Assembly (NCBI GenBank): GCA_030549495.1
Contig: JAUIRK010001021.1
Location: 1-64,000, forward strand
Origin: Nectonema munidae
Lineage: Eukaryota > Nematomorpha > Nectonematoida > Nectonematidae
Reading direction: 5' to 3'
Length of the DNA: 64,000 bases
This document shows, piece after piece, positions 25,001 through 37,253 of the stretch; position 1 is the first letter of the stretch; every line of letters begins with the position of its first letter. The notes below the pieces were generated by a model. That model had not been told where the DNA came from, made no database searches, and saw nothing but the letters and a program-made list of their open reading frames with translations. A program made the translations under genes and the position numbers.

Positions 25001-25532
25001 CACCTTGTTTGTGCTTGCGTATGTTGGGTTCTCCCTATTTGAGAGCCTGCATGTGTTTAAGTGCTCCCTCTTTCTGCTTGCTTATTGTTTAAGTGCTCCT
25101 TGTTTGTGCCTGACCGTGTTTGGGTGCTTCCTGTTGATTGAGTGCTCGTCGTTTGTTCCTGCCTGTGTTTGAGTGCTCACTATTTTTGCCTGTATGTGCT
25201 TCTTGTTTGTGCCTTCCTGTGTTTGAGTGCCCTCTGTTAGTGCTTGCCTGTGTTAAAGTGCTCCCTTTTCGTGCCTGAATCTGTTTAAGTGCTCCGGGTT
25301 TGAGCTTGCATGTGTTTAAGTGTTCCCTGTTTGTGCCAGCCTGTGTTTAAGTCCTCCCTGTTAGTGCCTGCCTGTGTTTGAGTGCTCCCTTTTTGAGCCT
25401 GCCTATGTTTGGATGCTCCTTGTTTGTGTCTGCCTGTGTTATAGTGCCTCCTATTTATGCCTGCTTGTTTTTGAATGCCCCCTGTTGGTGCTTACCTGTG
25501 TTAAAGTGCTCCCTTTTTGCGCTTGTCTGTGT
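22078..25532 (+). repeat. HOR unit 8, two-module type (3455 bp)
   Basis: Landmark at 22353; modules at 23208-24059 and 24060-24893. It carries GCCCTCGTTG in the second module as unit 6 does. At about 24,545-24,562 is a short stretch, including GTATACCCTTAC, that resembles no other monomer in the window. Small indels lie near 23,020, 23,530 and 23,588. Confidence 0.9.
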
Positions 25533-28500
25533 TTAAGTCAACCCTGTTTGTGCCTGCCTGTGTTTGAGTGCTCCCTGTTTGAGCCTTCCTGTGTTTGAGT
25601 GCTCCTTGTTTGTGACTGCCTGTGTTATAGTACCCCATGGTTGTGCCTGCCTCTGTTTGAGTGCCTCCTGTTGTTTAAGTGCTCCCTGTTTGTGTCTGTC
25701 CGTGCTTGAGTGCCCCATATTTGTGCCTGCCTGTGTTTGAGTCTTCTGTTTGTGCCTGCCGGTGTTTGTGTCCTCCTTGTTTGTGCGTTCCTGTGTTTGT
25801 GTGGCCCCTGTAGGTGTTTACCTGTTTTAAAGTGCTCCCTTTTTCTGCCTGAATCTGTTTAAGTGCTACCTGTTTGTGCTTGCAAGTGTTTAAGTTTTCC
25901 CTCTTTGTGCCTGCCTGTGTTTAAATCCTCCCTGTTTGTGCCCGCCTGTGTTTGAGTGCTCCCTGTTTGTGCCTGCCTGTGTTTGAGTGCTCCCTGTTTG
26001 AACCTGCCTGTGTTTGAGTGCTCCTTATTTGTGTCTGCCTGTGTTATAGTGTCCCATGTTTGAGTCCCTCTTGTTTTTGCCTGCTTGTGCCTTCCTGTGT
26101 TTGAATGCCGCTTGTTGGTGCTTGCCTATGTTAAAGTACTTTCTTTTTGAGCCTGAATCTGTTTAAGTGCTCCCTGTTTGTGCCTGCCTGTGTTTAAGTC
26201 CACCCTGTTTGTACCTGCGTGTGTTGGGTTTTCCCTGTTTGAGCCCTTGTTTGAACCTGCCTGCGTTTGTGTGCTCCGTGTTTGTGTCTGCCTGTGTTAT
26301 AGTGTCCCATGTTTGAGTGCCTCCTGTTTATGCCTGATTATGGTTGAATGCCCTCTGTTGGTGTTTGCCTTTATTAAAGTGCTCCCTTTTTGTGCCTGTC
26401 TCTATTTAAGTGCTCCCTGTTTGTGCCTGCCTGTGTTTCAGTCAACCCTATTTGTACCTGCGTGTGTTAGGTTCTCCCTCTTTGAGTGCCTGCCTATGTT
26501 TAAGTGCTTCTTGTTTCTACTTGACTATTGTTTAAGTCCTACCTGTGTTTAAGGGCTCCTTGTTTGTGCCTGCCTGTGTTTGGGTGCTCCCTGTTGATAG
26601 AGTGCTCGTTGTTTGTTCCTGCCTGTGTTTGAGTGCTCCCTATTTTGCCTGTGTGTGTTTGAGTGCCCTCTGTTGATACTTGTCTGTGTTTAAGTGTTCC
26701 CTTTTTGTGCTTAAATCTGTTTAAGTGCTTGCATGTGGTTAAGTCCACCCTGTTTGGGCCTGCCTGTGTCGGGTGCTCCCTGTGTTTGAGTGCCTGCCTG
26801 TGTTTAAGTGCTCCCTTTTCTCCTTGCCCTCGTTGTTTGTGTCTGACTGTGTTTGGATGCTGCCTGTTGATTTAGTGCTCGTCGTTTGTTTCTGCCTTTG
26901 TTTGAGTGCTCCCTGTTTTTGCCTGTATGTGCTTCCTGTGTTTGAGTGCCCTCTGTTGGTGCTAGCCTGTGTTAAAGTGCTCCCTTTTTGTGCTGAATCT
27001 GTTTAAGTGCTCCCTGTTTGAGCTTGCATGTGTTTAAGTGTTCCCTGTTTTTGCCAGCCTGTGTTTAAGTCCTCCCTGTTTGTGCCTGCCTGTGTTTGAG
27101 TGCTCCCTTTTGGAGCTTGCCTGTGTTTGAGTGCTCCTTGTTTGTGTTTGCCTGTGTTATAGTGCCTCCTGTTTATGCCTGCTTGTGTTTGCCTGTGTTA
27201 AAGTGCTCTCTTTTTGTGCCTGTCTCTGTTTAAGTGCTCCATTTTTGTGCCGGTCTCTGTTTAAGTGTTCCCTGTTTGTGCCTGCCTGTGTTTCACTCAA
27301 CCCTATTTGTGCCTGCGTGTGTTGGGTTCTCCCTCTTTGAGTGCCTGCCTATGTTTAAGTGCTCCTTGTTTCTGCTTGACAATTGTTTAAGTCCTACCTG
27401 TGTTTAAGTGCTTCTTGTTTGTGCCTGCCTGTGTTTGGGTGCTCCCTGTTGATAGAGTTCTCGTTGTTTGTTCCTGACTGTGTTTGAGTGCTCCCTATTT
27501 TGCCTGTGTGTGTTTGAGTGCCCTCTGTTGATACTTGTCTGTGTTTATGTGTTCCCTTTTTGTGCTTAAATCTGTTTAAGTGCTTGCATGTGGTTAAGTC
27601 CACCCTGTTTGTGCCTGCCTGTGTCGGGTACTCCCTGTGTTTGAGTGCCTGCCTGTGTTTAAGTGCTCCCTTTTCTCCTTGCCCTCGTTGTTTGTGTCTG
27701 ACTGTGTTTGGATGCTGCCTGTTGATTTAGTGCTCGTCGTTTGTTTCTGCCTTTGTTTGAGTGCTCCCTGTTTTTGCCTGTATGTGCTTCCTGTGTTTGA
27801 GTGCCCTCTGTTGGTGCTAGCCTGTGTTAAAGTGCTCCCTTTTTGTGCTGAATCTGTTTAAGTGCTCCCTGTTTGAGCTTGCATGTGTTTAAGTGTTCCC
27901 TGTTTGTGCCAGCCTGTGTTTAAGTCCTCCCTGTTTGTGCCTGCCTGTGTTTGAGTGCTCCCTTTTGGAGCTTGCCTGTGTTTGAGTGCTCCTTGTTTGT
28001 GTCTGCCTGTGTTATAGTGCCTCCTGTTTATGCCTGCTTGTGTTTGCCTGTGTTAAAGTGCTCCCTTTTTGTGCCTGTCTCTGTTTAAGTGCTCCCTTTT
28101 TGTGCCTGTCTCTATTTATGTGCTCCCTATTTGTGCCTGCCTGTGTTTAAGTCAACCCTGTTTGTGCCTGGGTGTGTTGAGTTCTCCCTGTTTGAGTGCC
28201 TGCCTGTGTTTAAGTGCTTCTTGTTTCTACTTGACTATTGTTTAAGTTTTAACTGTGTTTAAGGGCTCCTTGTTTGTGCCTGTCTGTGTTTGGGTGCTCC
28301 CTGTTGATAGAGTGCTCGTTGTTTGTTCCTGCCTGTGTTTGAGTGCTCCCTATTTTGCCTGTGTGTGTTTGAGTGCCCTCTGTTGATACTTGTCTGTGTT
28401 TAAGTGTTCCCTTTTGTGCTTAAATCTGTTTAAGTGCTTGCATGTGGTTAAGTCCACCCTGTTTGTGCCTGCCTGTGTCGGGTGCTCCCTGTGTTTGAGT

Positions 28501-29861
28501 GCCTGCCTGTGTTTAAGTGCTCCCTTTTCTCCTTGCCCTCGTTGTTTGTGTCTGACTGTGTTTGGATGCTACCTGTTGATTTAGTGCTCGTCGTTTGTTT
28601 CTGCCTTTGTTTGAGTGCTCCCTGTTTTTGCCTGTATGTGCTTCCTGTGTTTGAGTGCCCTCTGTTGGTGCTAGCCTGTGTTAAAGTGCTCCCTTTTTGT
28701 GCTGAATCTGTTTAAGTGCTCCCTGTTTGAGCTTGCATGTGTTTAAGTGTTCCCTGTTTGTGCCAGCCTGTGTTTAAGTCCTTCCTGTTTGTGCCTGCCT
28801 GTGTTTGAGTGCTCCCTTTTGGAGCTTGCCTGTGTTTGAGTGCTCCTTGTTTGTGTCTGCCTGTGTTATAGTGCCTCCTGTTTATGCCTGCTTGTGTTTG
28901 CCTGTGTTAAAGTGCTCTCTTTTTGTGCCTGTCTCTGTTTAAGTGCTCCATTTTTGTGCCGGTCTCTGTTTAAGTGCTCCCTGTTTGTGCCTGCCTGTGT
29001 TTCACTCAACCCTATTTGTGCCTGCGTGTGTTGGGTTCTCCCTCTTTGAGTGCCTGCCTATGTTTAAGTGCTCCTTGTTTCTGCTTGACAATTGTTTAAG
29101 TCCTACATGTGTTTAAGTGCTTCTTGTTTGTGCCTGCCTGTGTTTGGGTGCTCCCTGTTGATAGAGTTCTCGTTGTTTGTTCCTGACTGTGTTTGAGTGC
29201 TCCTTATTTTGCCTATGTGTTGAGTGCCCTCTGTTGGTACTTGCCTGTGTTTAAGTGTCGTTTGAGTGTTACCTGTTTGCGCCTGCCTGTATCTAAGTGC
29301 TCGCTGTTTGTGCCTGCCTGTGTTTATTTCTACCTTGTTTGTGCTTGCGTATGTTGGGTTCTCCCTATTTGAGAGCCTGTATGTGTTTAAGTCCTCCCTC
29401 TTTCTGCTTGCTTATTGTTTAAGTGCTCCTTGTTTGTGCCTGACCGTGTTTGGGTGCTTCCTGTTGATTGAGTGCTCGTCGTTTGTTCCTGCCTGTGTTT
29501 GAGTGCTCCTTGTTTTTGCCTGTATGTGCTTCTTGTTTGTGCCTTCCTGTGTTTGAGTGCCCTCTGTTGGTGCTTGCCTGTGTTAAAGTGCTCCCTTTTA
29601 GTGCCTGAATCTGTTTAAGTGCTCGGGGTTTGAGCTTGCATGTGTTTAAGTGTTCCCTTTTATGCCAGCCTGTGTTTAAGTCCTACCTGTTTGTGCCTGC
29701 CTGTGTTTGAGTGCTCCCTTTTTGAGCCTGCCTGTGTTTGGGTGCTCCTTGTTTGTGTCTACCTGTGTTATAGTGCCTCCTGTTTATGCCTGCTTGTTTT
29801 TGAATGCCCCCTGTTGGTGCTTGCCTGTGTTAAAGTGCTCCCTTTTTGCGCCTGCCTGTGT
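25533..29861 (+). repeat. HOR unit 9, three-module type (4329 bp)
   Basis: Landmark at 25808; modules at 26663-27517, 27518-28372 and 28373-29223. It is the counterpart of unit 1. The region from the third module onward (28,373-29,861) is collinear with 53,899-55,388 at offset 25,527. It includes the rare monomers GTTTTAACTGTG near 28,245 and TGCTCGGGGTTTGAG near 29,625. Confidence 0.9.
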
Positions 29862-31841
29862 TTAATTCAACCCTGTTTGTGCCTGCCTGTGTTTGAGTGC
29901 TCCCTGTTTGAGCCTTCCTGTATTTGAGTGCTCCTTGTTTGTGACTGCCTGTGTTATAGTGCCCCATGTTTGTGCCTGCCTCTGTTTGAGTGCCTCCTGT
30001 TGTTTAAGTGCTCCCTGTTTGTGTCTGTCCGTGCTTGAGTGCCCCATATTTGTGCCCGCCTGTGTTTGAGTGCCTTCTGTTTTTGCGTGCCTGTGTTTGT
30101 GTCCTATTTGTTTGTGCGTTCCTGTGTTTGTGTGGAACCTGTAGGTGTTTACCTGTTTTAAAGTGCTCCCTTTTTCTGCCTGAATCTGTTTAAGTGCTAC
30201 CTGTTTGTGCTTGCATGTGTTTAAATTTTCCCTGTTTGTGCCTGCCTGTGTTTAAATCCTCCCTGTTTGTGCCTGCCTGTGTTTGAGTGCTCCCTGTTTG
30301 TGCCTGCCTGTGTTTGAGTGCTCCCTGTTTGAACCTACCTGTGTTTGAGTGCTCCTTATTTGTGTCTGCCTATGTTATAGTGTCCCATGTTTTAGTCCCT
30401 CTTGTTTTTGCCTGCTTGTGCCTTCCTGTGTTTGAATGCCCCTTATTGGTGCTTGCCTGTGTTAAAGTACTTTCTTTTTGAGCCTGGATCTGTTTAAGTG
30501 CTCCCTGTTTGTGCCTGCCTGTGTTTAAGTCCACCCTGTTTGTACCTGCATGTGTTGGGTTTTCCCTGTTTGAGCCCTTGTTTGAACTTGCCTGCGTTTG
30601 TGTGCTCCGTGTTTGTGTCTGCCTGTGTTATAGTGTCGCATGTTTGAGTGCCTGCTGTTTATGCCTTATTATGGTTGAATGCCCTCTGTTGGTGTTTGCC
30701 TGTGTTAAAGTGCTCTCTTTTTGTGCCTGTCTCTGTTTAAGTGCTCCCTGTTTGTGCCTGAATGTGTTTAAGTCAACCCTATTTGTGCCTGCGTGTGTTG
30801 GGTTCGCCTGTTTGAGTGCCTGCCTCTGTTTAAGTGCTCTTTGTTTCTGCTTGACTATTGTTTAAGTCCTACCTGTGTTTAAGGGCTCCTTGTTTGTGCC
30901 TCACTGTGTTTGGGTGCTCCCTGTTGATAGAGTGCTCATTGTTGTCCCTGCCTGTGTTTGAGTGCTCCTTATTTTGCCTGTGTGTGTTTTAGTGCCCTCT
31001 GTTGATACTTGTCTGTGTTTAACTGTTCCCTTTTTGTGCTTAAATCTGTTTAAGTGCTTGCATGTTGTTAAGTCCACCCTGTTTGTGCCTGCCTGTGTCG
31101 GGTGCTCGCTTTGTGTGAGTGCTCCCTTTTTGAGCCTGCCTGTGTTTGAGTGCTCCTTGTTTGTGTCTGCCTGTGTTATAGTGCCCCATGTTTGAGTGCC
31201 TCCTGTTTATGTCTGCTTGTGTTTGATTGCACTCCTGTTGGTGTTTGCCTGTGATAAAGTGCTCCCTTTTTGTGCCTGTCTCTTTTTAAGTGCTCCCTGT
31301 TTGTGCCTGCCTGTGTTTAAGTCAACCCTGTTTGTGCCTGCGTGTGTTGGGTTCTCCCTGTTTGAGTGCCTGTCTGTGTTTAAGTGCTCCCTGTTTCTGC
31401 TATTGTTTAATCTTGTTTAAGTGCTCCTTGTTTGTGCCTGACCGTGTTTGGGTGCTTCCTGTTGATTGAGTGCTCGTTGTTTGTTCCTGCCTGTGTTTGA
31501 GTGCTCACTGTTTTTGCCTGTTTTTTCCTCGTGTGTTTGAGTGCCCTCTGTTGGTGCTTGCCTGTGTTTAAGTGCTCCCTTTTTGTGCCTGAATCTGTTT
31601 AAGTGTGTTTGAGCTTGCATGTGTTTAAGTGTTCCCTGTTTGTGCCAGCCTGTGTTTAAGTCCTCCCTGTTAGTGCCTGCCTGTGTTTAAGTGCTCCCTT
31701 TTTGGCTGCCTGTGTTTGGATGCTCCTTTTGTTTGTGTCTGCCTGTGTTTGAGTGCCTCCTGTTTATGCCTGCTTGTTTTTGAGTGCCCCCTGTTGGTGC
31801 TTACCTGTGTTAAAGTGCTCCCTTTTTGCGTTTGTCTGTGT
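29862..31841 (+). repeat. HOR unit 10, short type, subtype B (1980 bp)
   Basis: This is the second subtype-B unit, with TTAATTCAACCCTG at the start and GGAACCTGTAGGTG (landmark 30139). The short-type junction GCTCGCTTTGTGTGAG lies near 31,107. The last ~450 bp, from about 31,390, has many small deletions and joins relative to unit 2. Confidence 0.88.
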
Positions 31842-33813
31842 TTAAGTCAACCCTGTTTGTGCCTGCCTGTGTTTGAGTGCTCCCTGTTTGAGCCTTCCTG
31901 TGTTTGAGTGCTCCTTGTTTGTGACTGCCTGTTTTATAGTACCCCATGTTTGTGCCTGCCTCTGTTTGAGTGCCTGTTGTTTAAGTGCTCCCTGTTTGTG
32001 TCTGTCCGTGCTTGAGTGCCCCATATTTGTGCCTGCCTGTGTTTGAGTCTTCTGTTTGTGCCTGCCGGTGTTTGTGTCCTCCTTGTTTGTGCGTTCCTGT
32101 GTTTGTGTGGCCCCTGTAGGTGTTTACCTGTTTTAAAGTGCTCCCTTTTTCTGCCTGAATCTGTTTAAGTGCTACCTGTTTGTGCTTGCATGTGTTTAAG
32201 TTTTCCCTGTTTGTGCCTGCCTGTGTTTAAATCTCTCCTGTTTGTGCCTGCCTGTGTTTGAGTGCTCCCTGTTTGTGCCTGCCTGTGTTTGAGTGCTCCC
32301 TGTTTGAACCTGCCTGTGTTTGAGTGCTCCTTATTTGTGTCTGCCTGTGTTATAGTGCCCATGTTTGAGTCCTCTTGTTTTTGCCTGCTTGTGCCTTCCT
32401 GTGTTTGAATGCCGCTTGTTGGTGCTTGCCTGTGTTAAAGTACTCTCTTTTTGAGCCTGAATCTGTTTAAGTGCTCCCTGTTTGTGCCTGCCTGTGTTTA
32501 AGTCCCCCTGTTTGTACCTGCGTGTGTTGGGTTTTCCTGTTTGAGCCCTTGTTTGAACCTGCCTGCGTTTGTGTGCTCTGTGTTTGTGCCTGTGTTATAG
32601 TGTCCCATGTTTAGTGCCTCCTGTTTATGCCTGATTATGTTTGAATGCCCCCTGTTGGTGTTTGCCTTTATTAAAGTGCTCCCTTTTTGTGCCTGTCTCT
32701 ATTTAAGTGCTCCCTATTTGTGCCTGCCTGTGTTTAAGTCAACCCTGTTTGTGCCTGCGTGTGTTGAGTTCTCCCTGTTTGAGTGCCTGCCTGTGTTTAA
32801 GTGCTTCTTGTTTCTACTTGACAATTGTTTAAGTCCTACCTGTGTTTAAGTGGCTCCTTGTTTGTGCCTGCCTGTTTTTGGGTGCTCCCTGTTGATAGTG
32901 TGCTCGTTGTTTGTTCCTGCCTGTGTTTGAGTGCTCCCTATTTTGCCTGTGTGTGTTTGAGTGCCCTCTGTTGATACTTGTCTGTGTTTAAGTGTTCCCT
33001 TTTTGTGTTAATTGTTTAGTGCTTGCATGTGTTAAGTCCACCCTGTTTGTGCCTGCCTGTGTCGGGTGCTCCTTTGTTTGAGTGCTCCCTTTTTGAGCCT
33101 GCCTGTGTTTGAGTGCTCCTTGTTTGTGTCTGCCTGTGTTATAGTGCCCTGTTTGAGTGCCTCCTGTTTGTGCTGCTGTGTTTGATTGCCCTGTTGGTGT
33201 TTGCCTGTGTTAAAGTGCTCCCTTTTTGGCCTGCTCTTTTTAAGTGCTCCCTGTTTGTGCCTGCCTGTGTTTAAGTCCACCCTGTTTGTGCCTGCGTGTG
33301 TTGGGTTCTCCCTATTTGGAGCCTGCCTGTGTTTAAGTGTATTGCTCCCTCTTTGTGCTTGCCTATTGTTTAAGTGCTCCTTGTTTGTGCCTGACCGTGT
33401 TTGGGTGCTTCCTGTTGATTGAGTGCTCGTCGTTTGTTCCTGCCTGTGTTTGAGTGCTCACTGTTTTTGCCTGTATGTGCTTCTTGTTTGTGCCTTCCTG
33501 TGTTTGAGTGCCCTCTGTTAGTGCTTGCCTGTGTTAAAGTGCTCCCTTTTCGTGCCTGAATCTGTTTAAGTGCTCCCTGTTTGAGCTTGCATGTGTTTAA
33601 GTGTTCCCTGTTTGTGCCAGCCTGTGTTTAAGTCCTCCCTGTTAGTGCCTGCCTGTGTTTGAGTGCTCCCTTTTTGAGCCTGCCTGTGTTTGGATGCTCC
33701 TTGTTTGTGTCTGCCTGTGTTATAGTGCCTCCTATTTATGCCTGCTTGTTTTTGAATGCCCCCTGTTGGTGCTTGCCTGTGTTAAAATGCTCCCTTTTTG
33801 CGCCTGCCTGTAT
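31842..33813 (+). repeat. HOR unit 11, short type, degenerate (1972 bp)
   Basis: Landmark at 32114. This is one of the most eroded units of the array. Single-base or few-base losses occur every few tens of bases between about 32,360 and 33,360, for example GTCCCCCTG for GTCCACCCTG near 32,505 and GTTAATTGTTTAG near 33,007. The order of monomer variants is still that of a short unit. Confidence 0.85.
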
Positions 33814-36800
33814 TTAAGTCAACCCTGTTTGTGTCTGCCTGTGTTTGAGTGCTCCCTGTTTGAGCCTTCCTGTGTTTGAGTGCTCCTTGTTTGTGACTGC
33901 CTGTGTTTATAGTACCCCATGGTTGTGCCTGCCTCTGTTTGAGTGCCTCCTGTTGTTTAAGTGCTCCCTGTTTGTGTCTGTCCGTGCTTGAGTGCCCCAT
34001 ATTTGTGCCTGCCTGTGTTTGAGTCTTCTGTTTGTGCCTGCCGGTGTTTGTGTCCTCCTTGTTTGTGCGTTCCTGTGTTTGTGTGGCCCCTGTAGGTGTT
34101 TACCTGTTTTAAAGTGCTCCCTTTTTCTGCCTGAATCTGTTTAAGTGCTACCTGTTTGTGCTTGCAAGTGTTTAAGTTTTCCCTCTTTGTGCCTGCCTGT
34201 GTTTAAATCCTCCCTGTTTGTGCCCGCCTGTGTTTGAGTGCTCCCTGTTTGTGCCTGCCTGTGTTTGAGTGCTCCCTGTTTGAACCTGCCTGTGTTTGAG
34301 TGCTCCTTATTTGTGTCTGCCTGTGTTATAGTGTCCCATGTTTGAGTCCCTCTTGTTTTTGCCTGCTTGTGCCTTCCTGTGTTTGAATGCCGCTTGTTGG
34401 TGCTTGCCTGTGTTAAAGTACTTCTCTTTTTGAGCCTGAATCTGTTTAAGTGCTCCCTGTTTGTGCCTGCCTGTGTTTAAGTCCACCCTGTTTGTACCTG
34501 CGTGTGTTGGGTTTTCCCTGTTTGAGCCCTTGTTTGAACCTGCCTGCGTTTGTGTGCTCCGTGTTTGTGTCTGCCTGTGTTATAGTGTCCCATGTTTGAG
34601 TGCCTCCTGTTTATGCCTGATTATGGTTGAATGCCCCCTGTTGGTGTTTGCCTTTATTAAAGTGCTCCCTTTTTGAGCCTGTCTCTATTTAAGTGCTCCC
34701 TATTTGTGCCTGCCTGTGTTTAAGTCAACCCTGTTTGCGCCTGCGTGTGTTGAGTTCTCCCTGTTTGAGTGCCTGCCTGTGTTTAAGTGCTTCTTGTTTC
34801 TACTTGACTATTGTTTAAGTCCTACCTGTGTTTAAGGGCTCCTTGTTTGTGCCTGCCTGTGTTTGGGTGCTCTCTGTTGATAGATTGCTCGTTGTTGTTC
34901 CTGCCTGTGTTTGAGTACTTCCTATTTTGCCTGTGTGTGTTTGAGTGCCCTCTGTTGATACTTGTCTGTGTTTAAGTGTTCCCTTTTTTGTGCTTAAATC
35001 TGTTTAAGTGCTTGCATGTGGTTAAGTCCACCCTGTTTGTGCCTGTATGTGTCGGGTGCTCCCTCTGTTTAAGTGCTCCCTTTTCTCCTTGCCCTCGTTG
35101 TTTGTGTCTGACTGTGTTTGGATGCTGCCTGTTGATTTAGTGCTCGTCGTTTGTTTCTGCCTTTGTTTGAGTGCTCCCTGTTTTTGCCTGTATGTGCTTC
35201 CTGTGTTTGAGTGCCCTCTGTTGGTGCTAGCCTGTGTTAAAGTGCTCCCTTTTTGTGCTGAATCTGTTTAAGTGCTCCCTGTTTGAGCTTGCATGTGTTT
35301 AAGTGTTCCCTGTTTTTGCCAGCCTGTGTTTAAGTCCTCCCTGTTTGTGCCTGCCTGTGTTTGAGTGCTCCCTTTTGGAGCTTGCCTGTGTTTGAGTGCT
35401 CCTTGTTTGTGTTTGCCTGTGTTATAGTGCCTCCTGTTTATGCCTGCTTGTGTTTGCCTGTGTTAAAGTGCTCTCTTTTTGTGCCTGTCTCTGTTTAAGT
35501 GCTCCATTTTTGTGCCGGTCTCTGTTTAAGTGTTCCCTGTTTGTGCCTGCCTGTGTTTCACTCAACCCTATTTGTGCCTGCGTGTGTTGGGTTCTCCCTC
35601 TTTGAGTGCCTGCCTATGTTTAAGTGCTCCTTGTTTCTGCTTGACAATTGTTTAAGTCCTACCTGTGTTTAAGTGCTTCTTGTTTGTGCCTGCCTGTGTT
35701 TGGGTGCTCCCTGTTGATAGAGTTCTCGTTGTTTGTTCCTGACTGTGTTTGAGTGCTCCCTATTTTGCCTATGTGTGTTTGAGTGCCCTCTGTTGATACT
35801 TGTCTGTGTTTAAGTGTTCCCTTTTTGTGCTTAAATCTGTTTAAGTGCTTGCATGTGGTTAAGTCCACCCTGTTTGTGCCTGCCTGTGTCGGGTACTCCC
35901 TGTGTTTGAGTGCCTGCCTGTGTTTAAGTGCTCCCTTTTCTCCTTTTGCCCTAAGTTGTTTGTGTCTGACTGTGTTTGGATGCTGCCTGTTGATTTAGTG
36001 CTCGTCGTTTGTTTCTGCCTTTGTTTGAGTGCTCCTTGTTTTTGCCTGTATGTGCTTCCTGTGTTTGAGTGCCCTCTGTTGGTGCTAGCCTGTGTTAAAG
36101 TGCTCCCTTTTTGTGCCTGAATCTGTTTAAGTGCTCCCTGTTTGAGCTTGCATGTGTTTAAGTGTTCCCTGTTTGTGCCAGCCTGTGTTTAAGTCCTCCC
36201 TGTTTGTGCCTGCCTGTGTTTGGTGCTCTGCCTGTGTTTGAGTGCTCCCTTTTTGGAGTCTGCCTGTGTTTGAGTGCCTCCTTGTTTGTGTCTGCCTGTG
36301 TTTAAAGTGCTCCCTTTTTGTGCCTGTCTCTGTTTAAGTGCTCCATTTTTGTGCCGGTCTCTGTTTAAGTGCTCCCTGTTTGTGCCTGCCTGTGTTTTAC
36401 TCAACCCTATATGTGCCTGCGTGTGTTGGGTTCTCCCTCTTTGAGTGCCTGCCTATGTTTAAGTGCTCCTTGTTTCTGCTTGACAATTGTTTAAGTCCTA
36501 CCTGTGTTTAAGTGCTTCTTGTTTGTGCCTGCCTGTGTTTGGGTGCTCCCTGTTGATAGAGTTCTCGTTGTTTGTTCCTGACTGTGTTTGGGTGCTCCCT
36601 ATTTTGCCTTGTGTTTGAGTGCCCTCTGTTGGACTTGCCTGTGTTTAAGTGTCGTTTGAGTGTTACCTGTTTGTGCCTGCCTGTATTTAAGTGCTCCCTG
36701 TTTGTGCCTGCCTGTGTTTAATTTCCCTTGTTTGTGCTTGCGTATGTTGGGTTCTCCCTATTTGAGAGCCTGCATGTGTTTAAGTGCTCCCTCTTTCTGC

Positions 36801-37253
36801 TTGCTTATTGTTTAAGTGCTCCTTGTTTGTGCCTGACCGTGTTTGGGTGCTTCCTGTTGATTGAGTGCTCGTCGTTTGTTCCTGCCTGTGTTTGAGTGCT
36901 CCTATGTTTTGCCTGTATGTGCTTCTTGTTTGTGCCTTCCTATGTTTGAGTGCCCTCTGTTGGTGCTTGCCTGTGTTAAAGTGCCCCTTTTTGTGCCTGA
37001 ATCTGTTTAAGTGCTCCGGGTTTGAGCTTGCATGTGTTTAAGTGTTCCCTGTTTGTGCCAGCCTGTGTTTAAGTCCTCTCCTGTTTGTGTGCCTGTGTTT
37101 GAGTGCTCCCTTTTTGAGCCTGCCTATGTTTGGGTGCTCCTTGTTTGTGTCTGCCTGTGTTATAGTGCCTCCTATTTATGCCTGCTTGTTTTTGAATGCC
37201 CCCTGTTGGTGCTTGCCTGTGTTAAAGTGCTCCCTTTTTGCGCCTGCCTGTGT
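33814..37253 (+). repeat. HOR unit 12, two-module type (3440 bp)
   Basis: Landmark at 34090; modules at 34945-35782 and 35783-36618. The second module has extra bases near 35,945 (CCTTTTGCCCTAAG). Its monomer order is altered at about 36,215-36,305. The first module lacks part of one monomer near 35,060. Confidence 0.87.

Noticed and set aside
8321-25532. Segmental duplication created purely by assembly error
   Set aside because: The five units have distinct private variants and breaks, so they are not copies of one collapsed consensus. Local errors remain possible.
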